A stretch of DNA of 64,000 bases from Streptomyces nigrescens (GTDB lineage Bacteria > Actinomycetota > Actinomycetes > Streptomycetales > Streptomycetaceae). The translations under genes were made by a program, and so were the position numbers. This document shows positions 14,301 to 40,706 of the stretch, piece by piece. The stretch's first letter is position 1. Every line of letters begins with the position of its first letter. Where the stretch lies: assembly GCA_024349765.1 (NCBI GenBank), contig AP026074.1, positions 62,001-126,000 of the forward strand, in the 5' to 3' direction. The notes under the pieces were generated by a model that saw nothing but the letters and a program-made list of their open reading frames with translations, was not told where the DNA came from and made no database searches.

Positions 14301-14604
14301 ACCCGAAGGGCCCGCCGGGCACACCGCCCCGCGCACCCCCACCGAGGAAGTCCTCGCGGACCTCTGGTCCCAGGTCCTGGAGACGGCCGTGGGCGTCGAG
14401 GACGACTTCTTCGCCCTCGGCGGCGACTCGCTGCGCAGCCTGCACATCGCCGCCCGCGCCAACGAGACCTTCGGCGTGGCCCTGACCCCCCGGGACGTTC
14501 TGGCCTCCCGCACCGTCGCCGCCCTCGCGGAGCTGGTGGAGGAGCACGTCCTGCGCGAACTCGAAGACGCCGCACGCGGCGACCACGACCCCGACGAACG
14601 GTGA
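1..14604 (+). CDS. Nonribosomal peptide synthetase, 5'-truncated by window edge: (A)-T-E / C-A-T-E / C-A-T-E / C-A-T
   Basis: Cytoplasmic multimodular enzyme that activates amino acids as aminoacyl-AMPs, loads them on carrier domains and condenses them. The reading frame is open from base 1 and begins inside an A domain (core A5 region, [15 protein letters not shown]), so the true start lies upstream. At least 4867 residues are visible. All four T domains keep LGGDS. The three C domains keep HHxxLDGWS. The three E domains keep HHLVVD(G/A)VSW and SRTVGWFT. The last module ends in T (LGGDSLRSL) with a short acidic tail and no E domain or thioesterase. The stop is 11 bp before the next NRPS start, so the two are co-transcribed and probably consecutive in the assembly line. 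The product is unknown. Confidence 0.97.
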   Translation, partial: ALPARTVREIRRTMPACEIANIYGPTEATVYATAWFAGDGTPEQAPPIGRPVARTRAYVLDSRLRPQPPGVTGELYLGGGGLARGYLRRPGLTAARFVADPFAGPGSRMYRTGDLARWTADGELEYLGRADHQVKVRGFRIELGEVEEALLACDNVTQAAATTREDDGHKRLIGYVVPAPGTEADPDAIRRALGRRLPDYMVPAAVVVLPAMPLNPNGKLDRDRLPAPDRSVGTTTDYVAPRTATERALAAVWADVLRVERVGVDDNFFTLGGDSILSIQVVAQARQAGLAVTSRDVYRHQTVGALAQCLDAADRPAGPARAEEAATGDAPLTPIQHWLFESDAERAGHFGQTLSVELPDDLDPLALEQALRDLVAHHDALRSRFDRDDDGRRRQHIDAAPPHLVLHRHTGPDDDAPHLGPFDLARGPLLRAVLHDRADGRPAVLHLTVHHLVVDGVSWRLLLADLDRAYRARREGEPAALPPKSTPLRHWARRLTDHADAGGFDDEAGYWTDLAAGCDPALPTDLDGPNTYASARSVTVRLTPKTTAVLLHTLPAAYRTQVNDVLLSALGRTLRDWTGRDRTPVDLEGHGREELFEDVDLSRTVGWFTTRYPVALTVAPDADWGTVLKSVKEQLRAVPRRGLGHGVHRHLRGTAGLPEAPTAGLSFNYLGQFGLPDGDGGLYRGLHRGLSLDADPAAARPHALEVVGQLDGDALEFTWFYSANLHHEGTVAHLAGQFAGALEEIARHGARPGAGGRTPSDFPLADLDQPTVDRLVGHGGTVEDIHPLTPTQAGMLFHRLSQDDQSVYHQQLTFVLDGVPDPRTLAAAWQRMTDRTEVLRGRVVWHDVPEPLFVVERRAEVPVTHLDWRGLTDDERQQRLRDLQDRDRRRGIDLDTAPLQRLTLARLSATEVQVVWSFHHLVLDGWSLFQVLSDVFRGHALLRGPDGGDDGTPTDTGLPVRRPFRDYVAWLRDRDRTEAERHWRDRLAGLGEPTALPYDREPTETHRAESSAAVRVTLPAATSRRLDDLARGAGLTVNTLVQGAWALLLARQTGRPDVVFGTTVSGRPPELPGVEAMNGLFIATVPTRLTVPADGTVRDWLRRVQEIQSDDRRFDHVPLARLKGLTELPEQARLFDSIVVFENYPVGDDLAAAHGLRLTGLDGIETTNYPLSLVAYPGPELALRLGYDPELFDAATVERMAEYLTVLLAEMADDAGRPPARLPVLGAARRRQVLEEWNDTATALPEDTVAGLFAAQVRRTPDAPALDTGDGTLSYRQLDARVEALAQRLTALGVRPEHPVAVLMDRSAALVVAQLALARTGGVYVPLDGRAPEQRLRQVLTESTADLVLTDAAWQDTAAAVAPGGRTLLVTDEAGEPAPADLPAPAVHPDHVLQLMFTSGSTGRPKGVAVRHRDVVALASDRAFAGHDRVLLHSPQAFDAATYELWVPLLRGGRVVLAPPADVDAATVRRAIAEQGVTCLWLTAGLFRLLAQEDPGCLRGAREVWTGGEAVPGGAVRRVLEACPGLTVVDGYGPTETTTFATRRVFRAGDPLPATLPIGRPLDNTRVYVLDGTLQPQPPGIPGELYLAGAGLARGYHGRPGATAERYLADPFGPPGSRMYRTGDLVRWSPDGELHFVGRADDQIKIRGFRVEPAEIADRLTRHDAVAEALVAVPADGGRKRLVAYLVPAAGASLPPVDELRAALAAELPDYMVPAAFVTLDALPLTANGKVDHRRLPTPDWSAAGAGEHVAPRTETERILAGIWCTLLGVARVGVEDNFFTLGGDSILSIQVVSRARKAGLTLTPRDVFRHPTVAALAAATGSTAPVTGTDPVDGDVDLTPIQHWFLDADPQRPGYFNQSVVIELAEDPDPEALETALHALWRHHDALRARFDRRPDGTWHQHCPGPDATDPQLLRIHHLAGRTVEERTAEADAAMAEAHGGFRLADGPLLAARLFTGRQLPASKLFLTVHHLVVDGVSWRVLLEDLETAYRQARTAEPVRLPARTTSVQEWARRLRAHTEAGGFTGERAHWETVAEHCAAPLPVDADGGNTVADLRSVTVRLDPRDTADLLHKVPGVYRTRINDVLLTALGRVLADWTGRRTVAVGLEGHGREDHLFDGVDLSRTVGWFTSLFPVALDVPAGGWADALKSVKEQLRAVPGRGLGHGALRHLAPTAGIADAALPPISFNYLGRFDWTADGGGLIRAVRGGLGGAAAPESVRPHLLDVVGRVEGGSLELTWHYSRGVHREETVTALAEGMRTALTELVAHCAAPDAGGRTPSDFPLARLDQTAVDRIVADGRTVEDVYPLTPMQAGMLFHGLMDPSSDAYFNQVQLLLTGVTDPAALATAWQQTADANPMLRTRLVWQETPEPLQIVQTRATVPVTHHDWTGRSAERGEEALAALLAEDRAAGLDLTTAPLMRLTLIRLAADQVRLVWTFHHILLDGWSAAQVVDEVFERYAALTAGRRPEVPSRAPFAGYLRWLAEQDDTHAEQYWRRTLAGFTAPTELPRDRTPLEAHRSASSDTVHLTLDAADSARLRETAQRAGLTMNTVLQGAWGLLLGRYGNTDDVVFGSTVSGRPADLPGVESMVGVFINTLPTRVRIDADRPLLDWLREVQSAQSESRRHDFVSLAQLQNWSELPGGVGLFDSIVVFENYPFDRDALARHGLRVAQQRELEPTSYPLSVVVAPGERLTIALDYDPAAFDAATIERLGGCLRVLLTEMAADPERRLADLPLLTAEESARLLDRSGAPAAATPDRVLPEVFEEQAARTPDAEAVVAGTESLTYRELNARANRLARLLIASGAGPERFVALALPRTADLPVALLAVLKSGAGYLPVDPAYPAERISFLFDDVRPDILLTTSDLAARLPDGPTVRLALDDPALAGRLAEQSAADPAAAERTGALLPAHPAYVIHTSGSTGRPKGVVVTHGSVVALADWAATAFGSRGLAHVVASTSLNFDVSVFELLCPLLCGGRIDLVPDLLALAERTEPWTASLLSAVPSALGRLLAEDTVHVTADTVVLAGEGLAARTVRDVRAAVPGCTVANIYGPTEATVYATAWTCDPADPDRTPPIGSPVGGARAYVLDARLRPVPAGVPGELYLAGTGVARGYFARPGLTARRFLPDPYGPAGARMYRTGDLVRRDADGQLVYLGRTDDQVKVRGFRIELGEVEAALTRHPDVAEAAARVVETDGHKRLIGYAVGRGATRPDPAEVRAFLAARLPDHLVPAVVVPLDRLPLGTTGKLDRRALPAPDWTAPTGGQVAPRTDTERTLAAIWAQVLGVEAVGVEDNYFTLGGDSILSIQIVSAARRAGLDLAPRHLFVHQTVAELAAAVGQLPAAAVPADQGPVVGEVPLTPVQHWLFETLPGTAAHFTQSLSYELTADTDEDALRTALAAVLEHHDVLRSRYAPAADGRWRQHTAAPGAAPDLEVRDLPGRDPKDRATALRALSDELCAGFDLAHGPLLKTVLCRPADDEEARPVLLLAAHHLVVDAVSWRILLEDLDTAYRAVRAGGRAGLGPRTTSFRDWAQRLRDHTAAGGFDDELPYWTRAHAPAALPTDRTGRNTAASEDTVTVRLEAEETRRLLQDVPDAYRTRINDVLLCALGRVLARWTGHDRVLVGLEGHGREEIFDDVDLSRTVGWFTTMFPVALDVPPGAGLATVLKSVKEGLRALPRHGLGHGALRHLRGPAAPGLPDAPQIGFNYLGQQDWHAFAGDGLLHAPYGPLEGGMDPAAERPQLIDVVGRVTDKRLEFSWSYSTERHLPSTVTRLAEEMAAELREIVRHCAEPGAGGRTPSDFPLARLDQDTVDRLVGTGRDVTDLYPLTPTQTGMVFHGLDAPEEGLYVEQATFVVDGVRDPRVLAAAWQHVVDRTPVLRTAVLLHEAPAPLQAVHRFVALPVTELDWSDLPPVERAAALERLLAEDRARGMALDRAPLLRLTLIRLAPSEVRVVWTFHHVLLDGWSVFQVLADVFACHAALTVGTEPRLPDRRPFADHVAWLAAQDPAPAEAHWRRALAGLTAPTPLPYDRRPAPGAATRSGTWLSLHLDEERTAALQDFARRHHLTLNTVVQGAWGLLLSRWSGERDVCFGSTVSGRPADLPGAEAIPGLFITTLPVRVDVTGDTPPAEWLRGVQTAQADARGCDHVALSDLHDWSELPAGTPLFDSLVVFENYPITTTAATAHGLRVRDLHALEATNYPLTVVVSPGSRLTVELGYDPRYFAESTAGSLAGQLVHTLGALAEPGAATSLDRIDVLPPEERARLTDRSARPDGDAVPPATLAALIEATVDRSPTAPALEDPELRLNYAELEDRANRLAHRLIARGTGPGDLVALVLPRSADMIVAQLATAKAGAAYLPVDPGYPDERIALMLRDAAPAVTLRAADVRDLLAAGPDGTPSHRPTDRDRTRPLDLDDPAYVIYTSGSTGTPKGVVVTHRGLAGFAAAEADHYQVRPGDRVLAFATPSFDASVLELCMALPAGACLVVPPPGPLLGAQLADVLRTARITHTLLPPAALATVPPDTPGTLPDLRTLIVGADTCGAELAGRWAPHHRMVNSYGPTETTVVATWSDPLPADGGTPPIGRPLPATGVYVLDARLRPVADGVPGELWISGPSLARGYLGRPGLTAARFLADPYGPPGTRMYRTGDLVRRDAHGDLHHLGRTDHQIKLRGHRIEAGEVEAALARHPAVRDAVVTVREDEPGRPRLVAHLLAAPGADTPIGPELRAFAARTLPAHMVPAAFAVLERFPLTENGKTDRAALPAPEPEPEGPAGHTAPRTPTEEVLADLWSQVLETAVGVEDDFFALGGDSLRSLHIAARANETFGVALTPRDVLASRTVAALAELVEEHVLRELEDAARGDHDPDER
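2340..6880 (+). other. NRPS module 1: C(D-accepting)-A-T-E, Val-like pocket
   Basis: The C domain starts at [16 protein letters not shown] and has HHLVLDGWS. The A pocket read by eye is D-A-Y-W-W-G-G-T-F-K. This resembles the established valine code DAFWIGGTFK, differing at two positions, so a branched aliphatic residue is inferred. T (LGGDS near 5350) is followed by E with [10 protein letters not shown], giving a D residue. Confidence 0.85.
6900..11430 (+). other. NRPS module 2: C(D-accepting)-A-T-E, unassigned pocket
   Basis: C begins at [16 protein letters not shown]. The A pocket reads D-V-F-S-V-A-I-V-Y-K, which I cannot match to a known code. The E domain has [10 protein letters not shown] (Ala for the usual Gly, common in the family) and SRTVGWFT, so it looks active. 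A D residue is expected. Confidence 0.85.
11455..14604 (+). other. NRPS module 3: C(D-accepting)-A-T, unassigned pocket shared with module 8
   Basis: The C domain ([25 protein letters not shown]) accepts the D residue from module 2. The A pocket reads D-A-L-L-I-G-S-V-V-K, identical to module 8. There is no E domain, so an L residue is expected. The following gene accordingly opens with an LCL-type C domain. Confidence 0.85.
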
Positions 14605-14615
14605 GGACCGACGAC

Positions 14616-34694
<20,079 letters not shown>

Positions 34695-34741
34695 ACCACA
34701 ACCACCGGCCCACCAGAACCCTTCAACCCACCTCCACCCAC

Positions 34742-34771
34742 CTCAATCCGGCTCAATCCGGCTCAATCCAA
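34742..34771 (+). repeat. Three tandem 10-bp units upstream of mbtH
   Basis: The unit CTCAATCCGG occurs twice exactly (34742-34751, 34752-34761) and a third time with the last two bases changed (34762-34771). The third unit runs into the AAGGAG ribosome binding site of mbtH at 34770-34775. Possibly slippage-prone; function unknown. Confidence 0.85.
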
Positions 34772-34782
34772 GGAGAATCGAC

Positions 34783-34986
34783 ATGGACGAGAACGCCCGC
34801 TACCAGGTCCTGCGCAACGACGAGGACCAGTACTCGCTCTGGCTCGCCGACCTGGAGATCCCCGCCGGCTGGCACGCCGTCGGCAAGGAGGGCACCCAGG
34901 ACGAGTGCTCCGCCTACGTCGACGAGGTCTGGACCGACATGCGCCCCCGCAGCCTGCGGGAGCGCATGGAGAACGCCGACGCCTGA
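34783..34986 (+). CDS. MbtH-like NRPS accessory protein
   Basis: A 67-residue protein with the family signature (WLADLEIPAGWHAVGKEGT, then YVDEVWTDMRPRSLRERM), including the conserved tryptophans. MbtH-like proteins bind adenylation domains and are needed for their folding or activity. It lies 88 bp after the second NRPS gene, in the same direction. A strong AAGGAG sits 7 bp before the ATG, so it is most likely the last gene of the NRPS operon. A perfect hairpin follows at 35005. Confidence 0.97.
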   Translation: MDENARYQVLRNDEDQYSLWLADLEIPAGWHAVGKEGTQDECSAYVDEVWTDMRPRSLRERMENADA

Positions 34987-35004
34987 CCGGCCGTCACCGG
35001 CACC

Positions 35005-35032
35005 GTGGGGCGCGGCAACCGCCGCGCCCCAC
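35005..35032 (+). terminator. Terminator hairpin after mbtH
   Basis: Perfect 12-bp inverted repeat GTGGGGCGCGGC / GCCGCGCCCCAC around an AACC loop, 19 bp past the mbtH stop. There is no T-run, as is usual for terminators of this GC range. It likely ends the NRPS-mbtH transcript. Confidence 0.75.
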
Positions 35033-35131
35033 GCCGACCGAGCGACACGTCCCCCCACACACCCCGCACCCTCGGACATCCCTATGTGGTCCTTCGCCCG
35101 CGGCCCTCCCATCGAGACAAGGACGTCTGCC

Positions 35132-35656
35132 ATGACCCCGACCCTGCGTACCGCACGGCTGGTCTTCCTCCCCTATCGCCCCGAGGACGAGGACGTCTTC
35201 GTCGAGCTCCTCAGCGACGAAGTGGTCTGTCGCTGGATGGGCCAGGAGAGATGCTCCGAACCGGAGATCCGCACCATCTACCGCTCGATCCTCACCGACG
35301 TCTACGGCAAGAACCTCTTCGACGTGTGGGGCGTGTGGTCCGACGGCGACTACATCGGCCACGCCGAGATCAAGAAGACCGGCAACGTCGACGGCCACGA
35401 GGCCATCGCCGCCCTGGTCAGAAAACACTGGGGCCAGGGCTTCGGCAGGGAGCTCGTCGAGGGCCTGTTGGCCTACGCCGCGGACACCCTCGGCGTCAAA
35501 GAGGTCTACGGCATGGTCGGCGCCGAGAACACCGCCAGCCTCGCTCTCTGCGAACGACTCGGCTTCCGCCATGTGCGCGACGTGGTCTCGGACACCGGGA
35601 CGGTCACGAAGATGCTGGTGGTGTCCACGGTGAACGACACCCCGGGCTTCTCCTGA
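35132..35656 (+). CDS. GNAT-family N-acetyltransferase (RimJ/RimL-like)
   Basis: A 174-residue acetyl-CoA-dependent acetyltransferase. It begins LRTARLVFLPYRPEDED, as RimJ/RimL-type enzymes do. It has the acetyl-CoA loop region VRKHWGQGFGRELVEGLL and the C-terminal GAENTASLALCERLGF motif. The ATG at 35132 is chosen over one at 35084 because AAGGA precedes it and the first family residues start there. It follows the mbtH terminator in the same direction, so it has its own promoter or readthrough. The substrate is unknown; acetylation of a peptide amine for self-protection is possible but unproven. Confidence 0.9.
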   Translation: MTPTLRTARLVFLPYRPEDEDVFVELLSDEVVCRWMGQERCSEPEIRTIYRSILTDVYGKNLFDVWGVWSDGDYIGHAEIKKTGNVDGHEAIAALVRKHWGQGFGRELVEGLLAYAADTLGVKEVYGMVGAENTASLALCERLGFRHVRDVVSDTGTVTKMLVVSTVNDTPGFS

Positions 35657-35674
35657 AGCGACCACCGGAGCCGT

Positions 35675-35910
35675 TGACCGCCGCGACTCCCTCCGGCCTG
35701 ACAGGCTCGTTCGCGGTGCTCGACGAACGGCGGGTGGCCTACCTCGACTTCGCCGGCAGCAACGCCGAAACCATCGCCCACCTGCGGGAGAACGGCCGTA
35801 TCACCCTGATGTGGTGCGCGTTCCAGGGCCCGCCGAACATCGTGCGCGTGCACGGTCACGGCGAGCCGGTCTTCCGCGACGACCCGCGCTTCGAGGAACT
35901 GCTCAGGCAC
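35675..35910 (+). pseudogene. Fragment of a pyridoxamine 5'-phosphate oxidase-family protein
   Basis: The frame reads GLTGSFAVLDERRVAYLDF then AETIAHLRENGRITLMW and RVHGHGEPVFRDDPRFEEL. These are typical of the PPOX-class flavin-binding proteins of actinomycetes. The usual 40-50 N-terminal residues and everything after EELL are missing. The frame then runs into unrelated sequence containing a terminator hairpin. I read it as a decayed remnant, not a working gene. Confidence 0.75.
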
Positions 35911-35934
35911 GATCCTCCTCAGCCTGCCCGCCGG

Positions 35935-35961
35935 GGCCGCACCCCCTGCCGGGGTGCGGCC
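35935..35961. terminator. Bidirectional terminator hairpin
   Basis: Perfect 11-bp stem GGCCGCACCCC / GGGGTGCGGCC with a CTGCC loop. It lies between the PPOX remnant (+) and the convergent VOC gene (-), whose stop is at 35976. Confidence 0.75.
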
Positions 35962-35975
35962 TTCGGCGCAGGTGC

Positions 35976-36365
35976 TTATGCCGGCCAGCCGCCGTACGGC
36001 ACGGTGATGAGCTCCATCGCATGACCCGCCGGGTCCAGGAAATACACGCCCCGGCCACCGTCGTTGTGGTTGATCGAGCCGGGGTGCTGCTGGTGCGGAT
36101 CGGCCCAGTGCTCGATGCCGCGCTGCTCGATCTGCGCGTACGCCTGGCCGAACTCCTCCTCGGAGACCAGGAAGGCGTAGTGCTGCGGGGTGATGTCGTC
36201 CGCGGGGATCGTGGCGAAATCCAGCGTGACGCCATTGCTCAGACCGACGGCGATGAACGGGCCCCACTCCGCGGTGATGTCAAGGCCCAGCAGGTCCGCG
36301 AAGAAGGTGGCGGACTCCCGGTTGTCCCGGGCGTGGATGATCGTGTGGTTCAACTCGACTGACAA
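35976..36365 (-). CDS. VOC-superfamily protein (glyoxalase/bleomycin-resistance fold)
   Basis: A 129-residue single-domain vicinal-oxygen-chelate protein. It begins LNHTIIHARDNRESATFFADLLG and ends VYFLDPAGHAMELITVPYG, with candidate metal ligands His near the N-terminus and Glu in HAMELIT. The start is taken as TTG at 36365, because GGAGG lies 6 bp upstream and no ATG or GTG fits the family N-terminus. Members include lyases, dioxygenases and drug-binding proteins, so no substrate is assigned. The ribosome site lies in a small hairpin (36369-36384). Confidence 0.88.
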   Translation of the reverse strand: MSVELNHTIIHARDNRESATFFADLLGLDITAEWGPFIAVGLSNGVTLDFATIPADDITPQHYAFLVSEEEFGQAYAQIEQRGIEHWADPHQQHPGSINHNDGGRGVYFLDPAGHAMELITVPYGGWPA

Positions 36366-36368
36366 GGA

Positions 36369-36384
36369 ATGCCTCCGAAGGCAT
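36369..36384 (-). promoter_or_regulatory. Hairpin containing the ribosome site of the VOC gene
   Basis: ATGCCT and AGGCAT form a perfect 6-bp inverted repeat with a CCGA loop. The GGAGG of the VOC gene (opposite strand, 36376-36372) sits in the loop and one arm, so pairing would hide it. Whether this regulates translation is inference. Confidence 0.4.
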
Positions 36385-36468
36385 CTCCCGACACCTCCAT
36401 GCCTCACCCAGCCGGTGACCGACACGCGATGTCGCCGCAGAGCGTAGCCGACCTGTCCGCGCAGTGCG

Positions 36469-37272
36469 TCACAGGCCCAGCAGCTCCGCCAGGTTCCCGC
36501 CCAGCACGCGCTCCAGGACCTCGCCGGGCGGCGTGACCCGCTCCACGGTGGCGCGGGACAGGACGGGGTCGCCGTACGGGGCGTCGGAGCCGAAGAGGGT
36601 GCGGGTGGGGAGTTCCTGGATGGCCAGGCGGACGGCGAAGACGATGTTCGCGGTGGACAGTTCCAGGTAGAGGTTGGGCGTGGCCCGGGCAAGTTCGATC
36701 GCTGCCATCCAGTGCGCCCCGGCCAGTTGGCTGATCACCAACGGCACCTTCGGGTAGCGGGCCGCAAGTTCCGCCAGGGTTCGCACGTCCGCCGCCGTCG
36801 TGGGGGCGTAGCCGTGGACGACCACGGGGAGCCCGCCGTGGTCGTGGGCGGCCCGGAGCACCGGCTCGACCAGGGCCGCCCCGTCCGGGGGCGGGGTGAG
36901 CTCCCCGATGCCGTGCAGTCCGCGACCGGCCACTTCCCGCGCCACCCACGCCGCCGTCCCGGCCTCGTCCAGGCCCAGGGGCACGGAGCCGAAGCCCAGG
37001 AATCGGGTGGGGTGGGCGGCCAGCGCCTCGTCCAGCTCCCGCCACGCAGCGGCGTACCCGTCGTCACCGGCCGGGCCCGTACGGCCGTCGGAACCACCGC
37101 TCAGCGCGCGTTCCAGCACGCCCATCTCGTGGCGCAGGGAGGCCAGGTCCGTCGCCCGCTCCGGGTGCGGACGCGTGGGGAAGAGGACCGTGCGGTCCAC
37201 GCCCGCGTCGTCCAGCGCGGCCAGGTGGAGGTCCAGCGGGTCGTGGACGTGGCTGTGGGCATCGATGATCAT
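36469..37272 (-). CDS. Amidohydrolase-family protein (metal-dependent hydrolase)
   Basis: A 267-residue protein of the amidohydrolase-2 type (TIM-barrel metal hydrolase or decarboxylase). It has DAHSHVH at residues 4-10 (metal-binding HxH), VVVHGY in mid-protein and FGSDAPYGDP near the C-terminus, which supplies the conserved Asp. The ATG at 37272 has AGGAAGG upstream. It is divergent from the MerR gene at 37371 with a 98-bp gap, so that regulator probably controls it. The substrate is not predictable. Confidence 0.92.
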   Translation of the reverse strand: MIIDAHSHVHDPLDLHLAALDDAGVDRTVLFPTRPHPERATDLASLRHEMGVLERALSGGSDGRTGPAGDDGYAAAWRELDEALAAHPTRFLGFGSVPLGLDEAGTAAWVAREVAGRGLHGIGELTPPPDGAALVEPVLRAAHDHGGLPVVVHGYAPTTAADVRTLAELAARYPKVPLVISQLAGAHWMAAIELARATPNLYLELSTANIVFAVRLAIQELPTRTLFGSDAPYGDPVLSRATVERVTPPGEVLERVLGGNLAELLGL

Positions 37273-37326
37273 GTGGGCCTTCCTGAGGTGCCGGCCACCG
37301 GCGGAATGCGGGCGGCGGGACCAGTG

Positions 37327-37354
37327 TTGATCCCTGACACCGTGGGAAGGTCAA
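37327..37354. promoter_or_regulatory. Candidate MerR operator/promoter between amidohydrolase and MerR genes
   Basis: An imperfect dyad: TTGATCCC, nine bases, then GGGAAGGTCAA. The minus strand reads TTGACC here as a possible -35 box for the amidohydrolase gene. MerR proteins typically bind such dyads between -35 and -10. No good -10 was found, so confidence is low. Confidence 0.4.
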
Positions 37355-37370
37355 GCGAGAGGGGGAGGCC

Positions 37371-37745
37371 GTGCTGATCGGGGAGCTGGCCGAGCGGACC
37401 GGGACCAGCGAGCGGCTGCTGCGCTACTACGAGCGGGCGGGGCTGCTGCGGCCCGAGCGGCTGGCCAACGGCTATCGGGCCTACACGGACTCCGACGCCG
37501 CCGCCGTACGGCGCATCCGGGCCCTCCTCGCGGCCGGGCTGCCCACCCGGGTCATCCGCCAGGTGCTGCCCTGCACCACCGACACGGCCGCGGTACAGCC
37601 CTGCCCCGGCGTGCTCGACGCGCTCCGGGACCAGCTGCGCGCCCTCGACCGGCGGTCCGCCGAGCTCGCGGCGGCCCGCGAGGTGCTACGGGAGACGATC
37701 GCGGGCGCGGAGGGGCGGCGCGGGGCCGCCCCGCTCGGCCCTTGA
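37371..37745 (+). CDS. MerR-family transcriptional regulator
   Basis: A 124-residue regulator. The N-terminal winged HTH reads IGELAERTGTSERLLRYYER then GLLRPERLANGYRAY, the classic MerR DNA-binding region. It is followed by a long helical segment ending LRALDRRSAELAAAREVL for dimerization. There is no large effector domain; the two Cys residues (TTDTAAVQPCPG and LPCT) could be sensory. GTG start at 37371 behind GGGGGAGG. Divergent from the amidohydrolase gene and likely autoregulated. Confidence 0.95.
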   Translation: MLIGELAERTGTSERLLRYYERAGLLRPERLANGYRAYTDSDAAAVRRIRALLAAGLPTRVIRQVLPCTTDTAAVQPCPGVLDALRDQLRALDRRSAELAAAREVLRETIAGAEGRRGAAPLGP

Positions 37746-37750
37746 ACTCC

Positions 37751-37903
37751 TCACTCGTCGTCTTCCGCCCGGCGCTCGCCCTCCGCCTGGGAAGGCTGGG
37801 TCCGCATCGTCTCGGGGTGCTGCGGCTGGCCCGGATCCATGTCCTCCTCCAGCCGTTCGCCCTCGGCCTGCGACGGAGTCGTGTATTCGTCGTACTGGCT
37901 CAT
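37751..37903 (-). CDS. Small acidic hypothetical protein
   Basis: 50 residues starting MSQYDEYTTPSQAEGERL and ending SQAEGERRAEDDE. It contains the motif PSQAEGER twice, separated by about 25 residues, and is highly hydrophilic and acidic. I chose the ATG at 37903 because GGAGG lies 5 bp upstream; an ATG at 37960 lacks a ribosome site. Convergent with the MerR gene (5-bp gap). Similar small hydrophilic proteins are common in Streptomyces, and no function is known to me. Confidence 0.7.
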   Translation of the reverse strand: MSQYDEYTTPSQAEGERLEEDMDPGQPQHPETMRTQPSQAEGERRAEDDE

Positions 37904-38064
37904 GGCCGCCTCCGCGTACTGGCTCGTGGCCGCCACTGCGGTCGGAACGCCTGCCTGCATCACGAGCGTAACGCTTCCGGTGACCCGCGGCCCGTGCTGG
38001 CCGGCGACCCTCGCGACCGGCACCCCGCCGCACACGCGGACGAGGGGAGGAGGAGAATCGGGCC

Positions 38065-38199
38065 ATGGCAAATAGCGCAGGGGCAAAGGCAGTTGTGATC
38101 GGAATCGCCGCGCTCGGGGTGGTCGCCGCGCTCGCCGTGCTGTGGGTGCTCAGCCTCTTCGGATCGATCTTCTTCGGCTGGGAGCCCGTGGGGCCCTGA
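38065..38199 (+). CDS. Small single-pass membrane protein
   Basis: 44 residues: MANSAGAKAV, then a hydrophobic stretch of about 25 residues (VVIGIAALGVVAALAVLWVL) and a short tail ending FGWEPVGP. A very strong GGGGAGGAGGAG lies 10 bp before the ATG. One transmembrane helix is expected. It is divergent from the 50-aa gene and convergent with the TetR gene. Function unknown. Confidence 0.75.
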   Translation: MANSAGAKAVVIGIAALGVVAALAVLWVLSLFGSIFFGWEPVGP

Positions 38200-38231
38200 G
38201 CGGCCGTGCGGGGCGCCCGCGCAGCATGCCT

Positions 38232-38257
38232 CCCCGCGACCGCCGCCCTCCGCGGGG
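38232..38257. terminator. Hairpin between convergent small membrane gene and TetR gene
   Basis: CCCCGCG and CGCGGGG form a 7-bp stem with a 12-base loop, directly next to the TetR stop codon (38258). Confidence 0.5.
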
Positions 38258-38815
38258 CTACCGCAACGCGGTCCCGATCAGCCCCCGGATCTCCTCCTCC
38301 AGCACGCCCCCGCCGCCCAGCAGCCGGTCGAAGACCAGCCCGTCCACGCAGGCCAGCAGGGTGAGCGTGCGGCCCTCGGCATCGGCCACACCCTGCGCGG
38401 CCAGGAAGTCGCGCACGGTGTCCCGGCCGGCGTTCTCCCGCGGTACCAGGATCTCCCGCAGCTCCGGATGGCGCGCGCTCTCCAGGGCGCACGCATAGCG
38501 CGCGAGGGACCGCTGCCGCCCTTCCCCGGTGAGCCGCTGCTCGACGAACGCACTGATCTGAGCGGCCAGTTCGTCGGCGTCGCGCGGCGCAGGCAGCTCT
38601 TCCCCCGCCCTTTGCAGTTCCGCCTGGTCGCGTGCGACGAGCCGCCGGACCAGCGCGGTGAGCAGCGCCTGCCGGGTGCGGAAGTACGCGGAGGTGGTGC
38701 CCGGCGGCAGGTCCGCCGCGCGGTCCACGGCCCGGTGGGTCAGTCCCCGCATCCCGTCATCGGCGAGTACGTCGATGGCGGCGTCGGCGAGGACCGTACG
38801 TCGATCTGTGGTCAC
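38258..38815 (-). CDS. TetR-family transcriptional repressor
   Basis: 185 residues. The N-terminal HTH (MRGLTHRAVDRAADLPPGTTSAYF) is followed by a helical ligand-binding domain. The start is GTG at 38815, because an in-frame stop lies nine bases upstream; its ribosome site AAAGGAGG is unusually close. Divergent from a FAD monooxygenase gene across a 92-bp gap holding two palindromes. By family behaviour it probably represses both itself and the monooxygenase until a small ligand binds. Confidence 0.94.
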   Translation of the reverse strand: MTTDRRTVLADAAIDVLADDGMRGLTHRAVDRAADLPPGTTSAYFRTRQALLTALVRRLVARDQAELQRAGEELPAPRDADELAAQISAFVEQRLTGEGRQRSLARYACALESARHPELREILVPRENAGRDTVRDFLAAQGVADAEGRTLTLLACVDGLVFDRLLGGGGVLEEEIRGLIGTALR

Positions 38816-38823
38816 CCCTCCTT

Positions 38824-38837
38824 TCTACACCTGTAGA
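38824..38837. promoter_or_regulatory. TetR operator candidate, site 1
   Basis: Palindrome TCTACA-CC-TGTAGA, overlapping the 5' leader of the TetR gene. Confidence 0.7.
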
Positions 38838-38852
38838 GGAAGGGGATACGAT

Positions 38853-38870
38853 CTTCTACATCTGTAGAAG
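38853..38870. promoter_or_regulatory. TetR operator candidate, site 2
   Basis: Perfect palindrome CTTCTACA-TC-TGTAGAAG, with centre 31 bp (about three helical turns) from site 1. Same half-site TCTACA. It lies upstream of the monooxygenase start. Confidence 0.75.
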
Positions 38871-38907
38871 GCCATAAGGGGCCTGCGGGGGAAGAGAGGG
38901 GACCGTT

Positions 38908-40065
38908 GTGGGCAGCAGTGCGGTGGTGGTCGGGGGAGGCATCGGCGGGCTGGCCGCGGCGCTCGGCCTGCGCCGGATCGGCTGGGAGGTGACCGTCGTC
39001 GAACGCGCCCCGGTCCTCGACGACGCCGGCGCGGGCATCTCCCTGCACGCCAACGGCATCCGCGCCCTGGACGCCCTCGGCGTCGGCGCAGCGGTACGGG
39101 CAGCCGCCCGGCCGCAGTACGTCGGCGGCACCCGCACGCCGGACGGACGCCGGCTGGCCCGTATGGACGGCGTCGCGCTGGAGCGCGAACTGGGCACCCC
39201 GATCGTGGGCATCCCGCGCGCGGCGCTCCACCGGGTGCTCCGCGAGGCCTTGCCGGCCGAGTCACTCCTCATCGGCGCCGAGGTGACCTCCGTCGACCGC
39301 ACCGACCCGGCCCGGGTGCGGATACCCGTGGGGGAGACCGTTCTCGACGCGGATCTGGTCGTGGCCGCCGACGGCATCAACAGCCGGCTGCGCGGCCGGC
39401 TCTTCCCCGGCCACCCCGGTCCCGCCTACAGCGGCTCGACCGTACTGCGCGCCATCACCGAGCACCCGGTCGCGCTGCGCACCGACTTCGAACTGACCTG
39501 GGGCCCGGGCGCCGAGTTCGGCCACATCGCCTTCACGGACGGCCGCGCCGAATGGCACGCCGTCCTCAACTCGCCCGCCGGCGTGCGCTTTCCCGACCCG
39601 CTCGCCGAGATGCGCCGCCGGTTCGCCGACTGGCACGACCCCATCCCGGCACTGCTGGACGCCACCCGTCCCGAGGCCGTCCTGCACCACGACATCAACG
39701 AACTGGCCATCCCGCTGCCCGCCTACGCCGTGGGCCGGATCGCCCTGCTCGGCGACGCGGCGCACGCCATGACCCCGAACCTGGGCCAGGGCGCCTGCCA
39801 GGCACTGGAGGACGCGGCCACACTCGCCGCCGCCCTGGCCACCGAGCCCGGCGTCGAGGCGGCGCTGACCCGCTACGACGCGGAACGCCGCCCCCGTAGC
39901 CAGTCCGTCGCCCGCGCCGCCCGCCAGGCCGGCCGGGTGGGACAGCAACTGACCCACCCCGTGGCCCTCGCCCTGCGCAACACGGCCCTCCGACTCGCCC
40001 CGCCCCGCGCCACCGTCCGCACCATCCTGCGCCATGCCGACTGGACACCGCCGCGACTGCCCTGA
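38908..40065 (+). CDS. FAD-dependent monooxygenase (aromatic hydroxylase family)
   Basis: 385 residues. N-terminal FAD motif VVVGGGIGGLAAALGL, then the acidic end of strand 2 (VVERAP), the DG-type motif VVAADGINSRLR, and the C-terminal FAD site LLGDAAHAMTPNLGQGACQALEDA. This is the PHBH/salicylate-hydroxylase class, which uses NAD(P)H and O2 to hydroxylate small, often aromatic, substrates. GTG start at 38908. It is the likely target of the divergent TetR gene and may be a detoxification or tailoring enzyme; the substrate is unknown. Confidence 0.94.
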   Translation: MGSSAVVVGGGIGGLAAALGLRRIGWEVTVVERAPVLDDAGAGISLHANGIRALDALGVGAAVRAAARPQYVGGTRTPDGRRLARMDGVALERELGTPIVGIPRAALHRVLREALPAESLLIGAEVTSVDRTDPARVRIPVGETVLDADLVVAADGINSRLRGRLFPGHPGPAYSGSTVLRAITEHPVALRTDFELTWGPGAEFGHIAFTDGRAEWHAVLNSPAGVRFPDPLAEMRRRFADWHDPIPALLDATRPEAVLHHDINELAIPLPAYAVGRIALLGDAAHAMTPNLGQGACQALEDAATLAAALATEPGVEAALTRYDAERRPRSQSVARAARQAGRVGQQLTHPVALALRNTALRLAPPRATVRTILRHADWTPPRLP

Positions 40066-40137
40066 CGGAGACGTAGCGAGGGTCGGGGGACTGACGCGGT
40101 ACGTACCGGACGCGCGTCAGCCCGTGCCACCTGGTGG

Positions 40138-40164
40138 ACTTGAGCCTCCAGTAAGGGGAGACGC
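40138..40164 (+). promoter_or_regulatory. Relict MerR-type promoter
   Basis: TTGAGC followed by CCTCCAGT-AA-GGGGAG, a damaged dyad of the CTCCAGT/ACTGGAG kind typical in front of MerR genes. It precedes the start codon of the decayed MerR gene. Confidence 0.4.
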
Positions 40165-40176
40165 AAAGGTAAGGAC

Positions 40177-40706
40177 ATGCACGGCGACACCCTCCGCTCC
40201 AATGACTCCGACGGCTCCCCTCTGCGGTCCTGACGTTGACCCCGAACGCCCGGAATTCACGGCGATCGTGCGCTCGATGCCCCCCGAGCTGCCCGACGAC
40301 CCCGACGCCGAGCAGGTCCGGGCCTGGGTGGAACTCGCCGAACTGTCCCTGGACAGGGACTTCCGGGCCGCGGTGCGCCGGATGGTCGAGGAGTACGCCG
40401 CCGAACAGCCCGGTGCCGCCGTGGGCCCGCGCCCCGACCTGGCCGCGGCCGTCCGCGCGCACGTCGGTCCGGCTCTCGCCGCGGGCATCGACCCGGCCGC
40501 CGCCCCCGGCCGATCCGGCCGTCGCGGCCCTCACGGCCCACTACGCGGCCGTGCTGCGCGGCCCTGACGCCCCCGAAGACGCCCCCGCAGTCCACCGGCA
40601 GCTGCTGCGCCGCCTGGAATCCATGAACGACCCCCGCAGGGACCGCTACTTCCAGCTGCTCGCGGCGATCAACGGCTGGCCGGCCCCGGACGCCCTGGCA
40701 CCGGTG
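40177..40706 (+). pseudogene. MerR-family regulator remnant lacking its DNA-binding domain
   Basis: A decayed gene. At 40177 an ATG behind AAGGTAAGG starts MHGDTL, the beginning typical of one Streptomyces MerR subfamily, but the HTH is absent and that frame stops after 18 codons. In another frame, from about 40215, the C-terminal domain is intact in outline (PELPDDPDAEQVRAWVELAE). A +1 frame change near 40495-40515, in a C-rich run, is needed to continue into AVAALTAHYAAVLR and RYFQLLAAINGWPAPD. So there is a large internal deletion plus a frameshift. A degraded promoter dyad lies upstream. Confidence 0.75.

Noticed and set aside
10416-14615. Upstream extension of the second NRPS frame
   Set aside because: The frame is open but reads Arg/Pro/Gly-rich nonsense over the coding sequence of the first NRPS. 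The first NRPS is clearly translated to 14604 and the ATG at 14616 has a ribosome site.
39262-40035. Minus-strand open frame opposite the FAD monooxygenase gene
   Set aside because: No recognisable domain. The plus strand encodes a complete flavoprotein with all family motifs.
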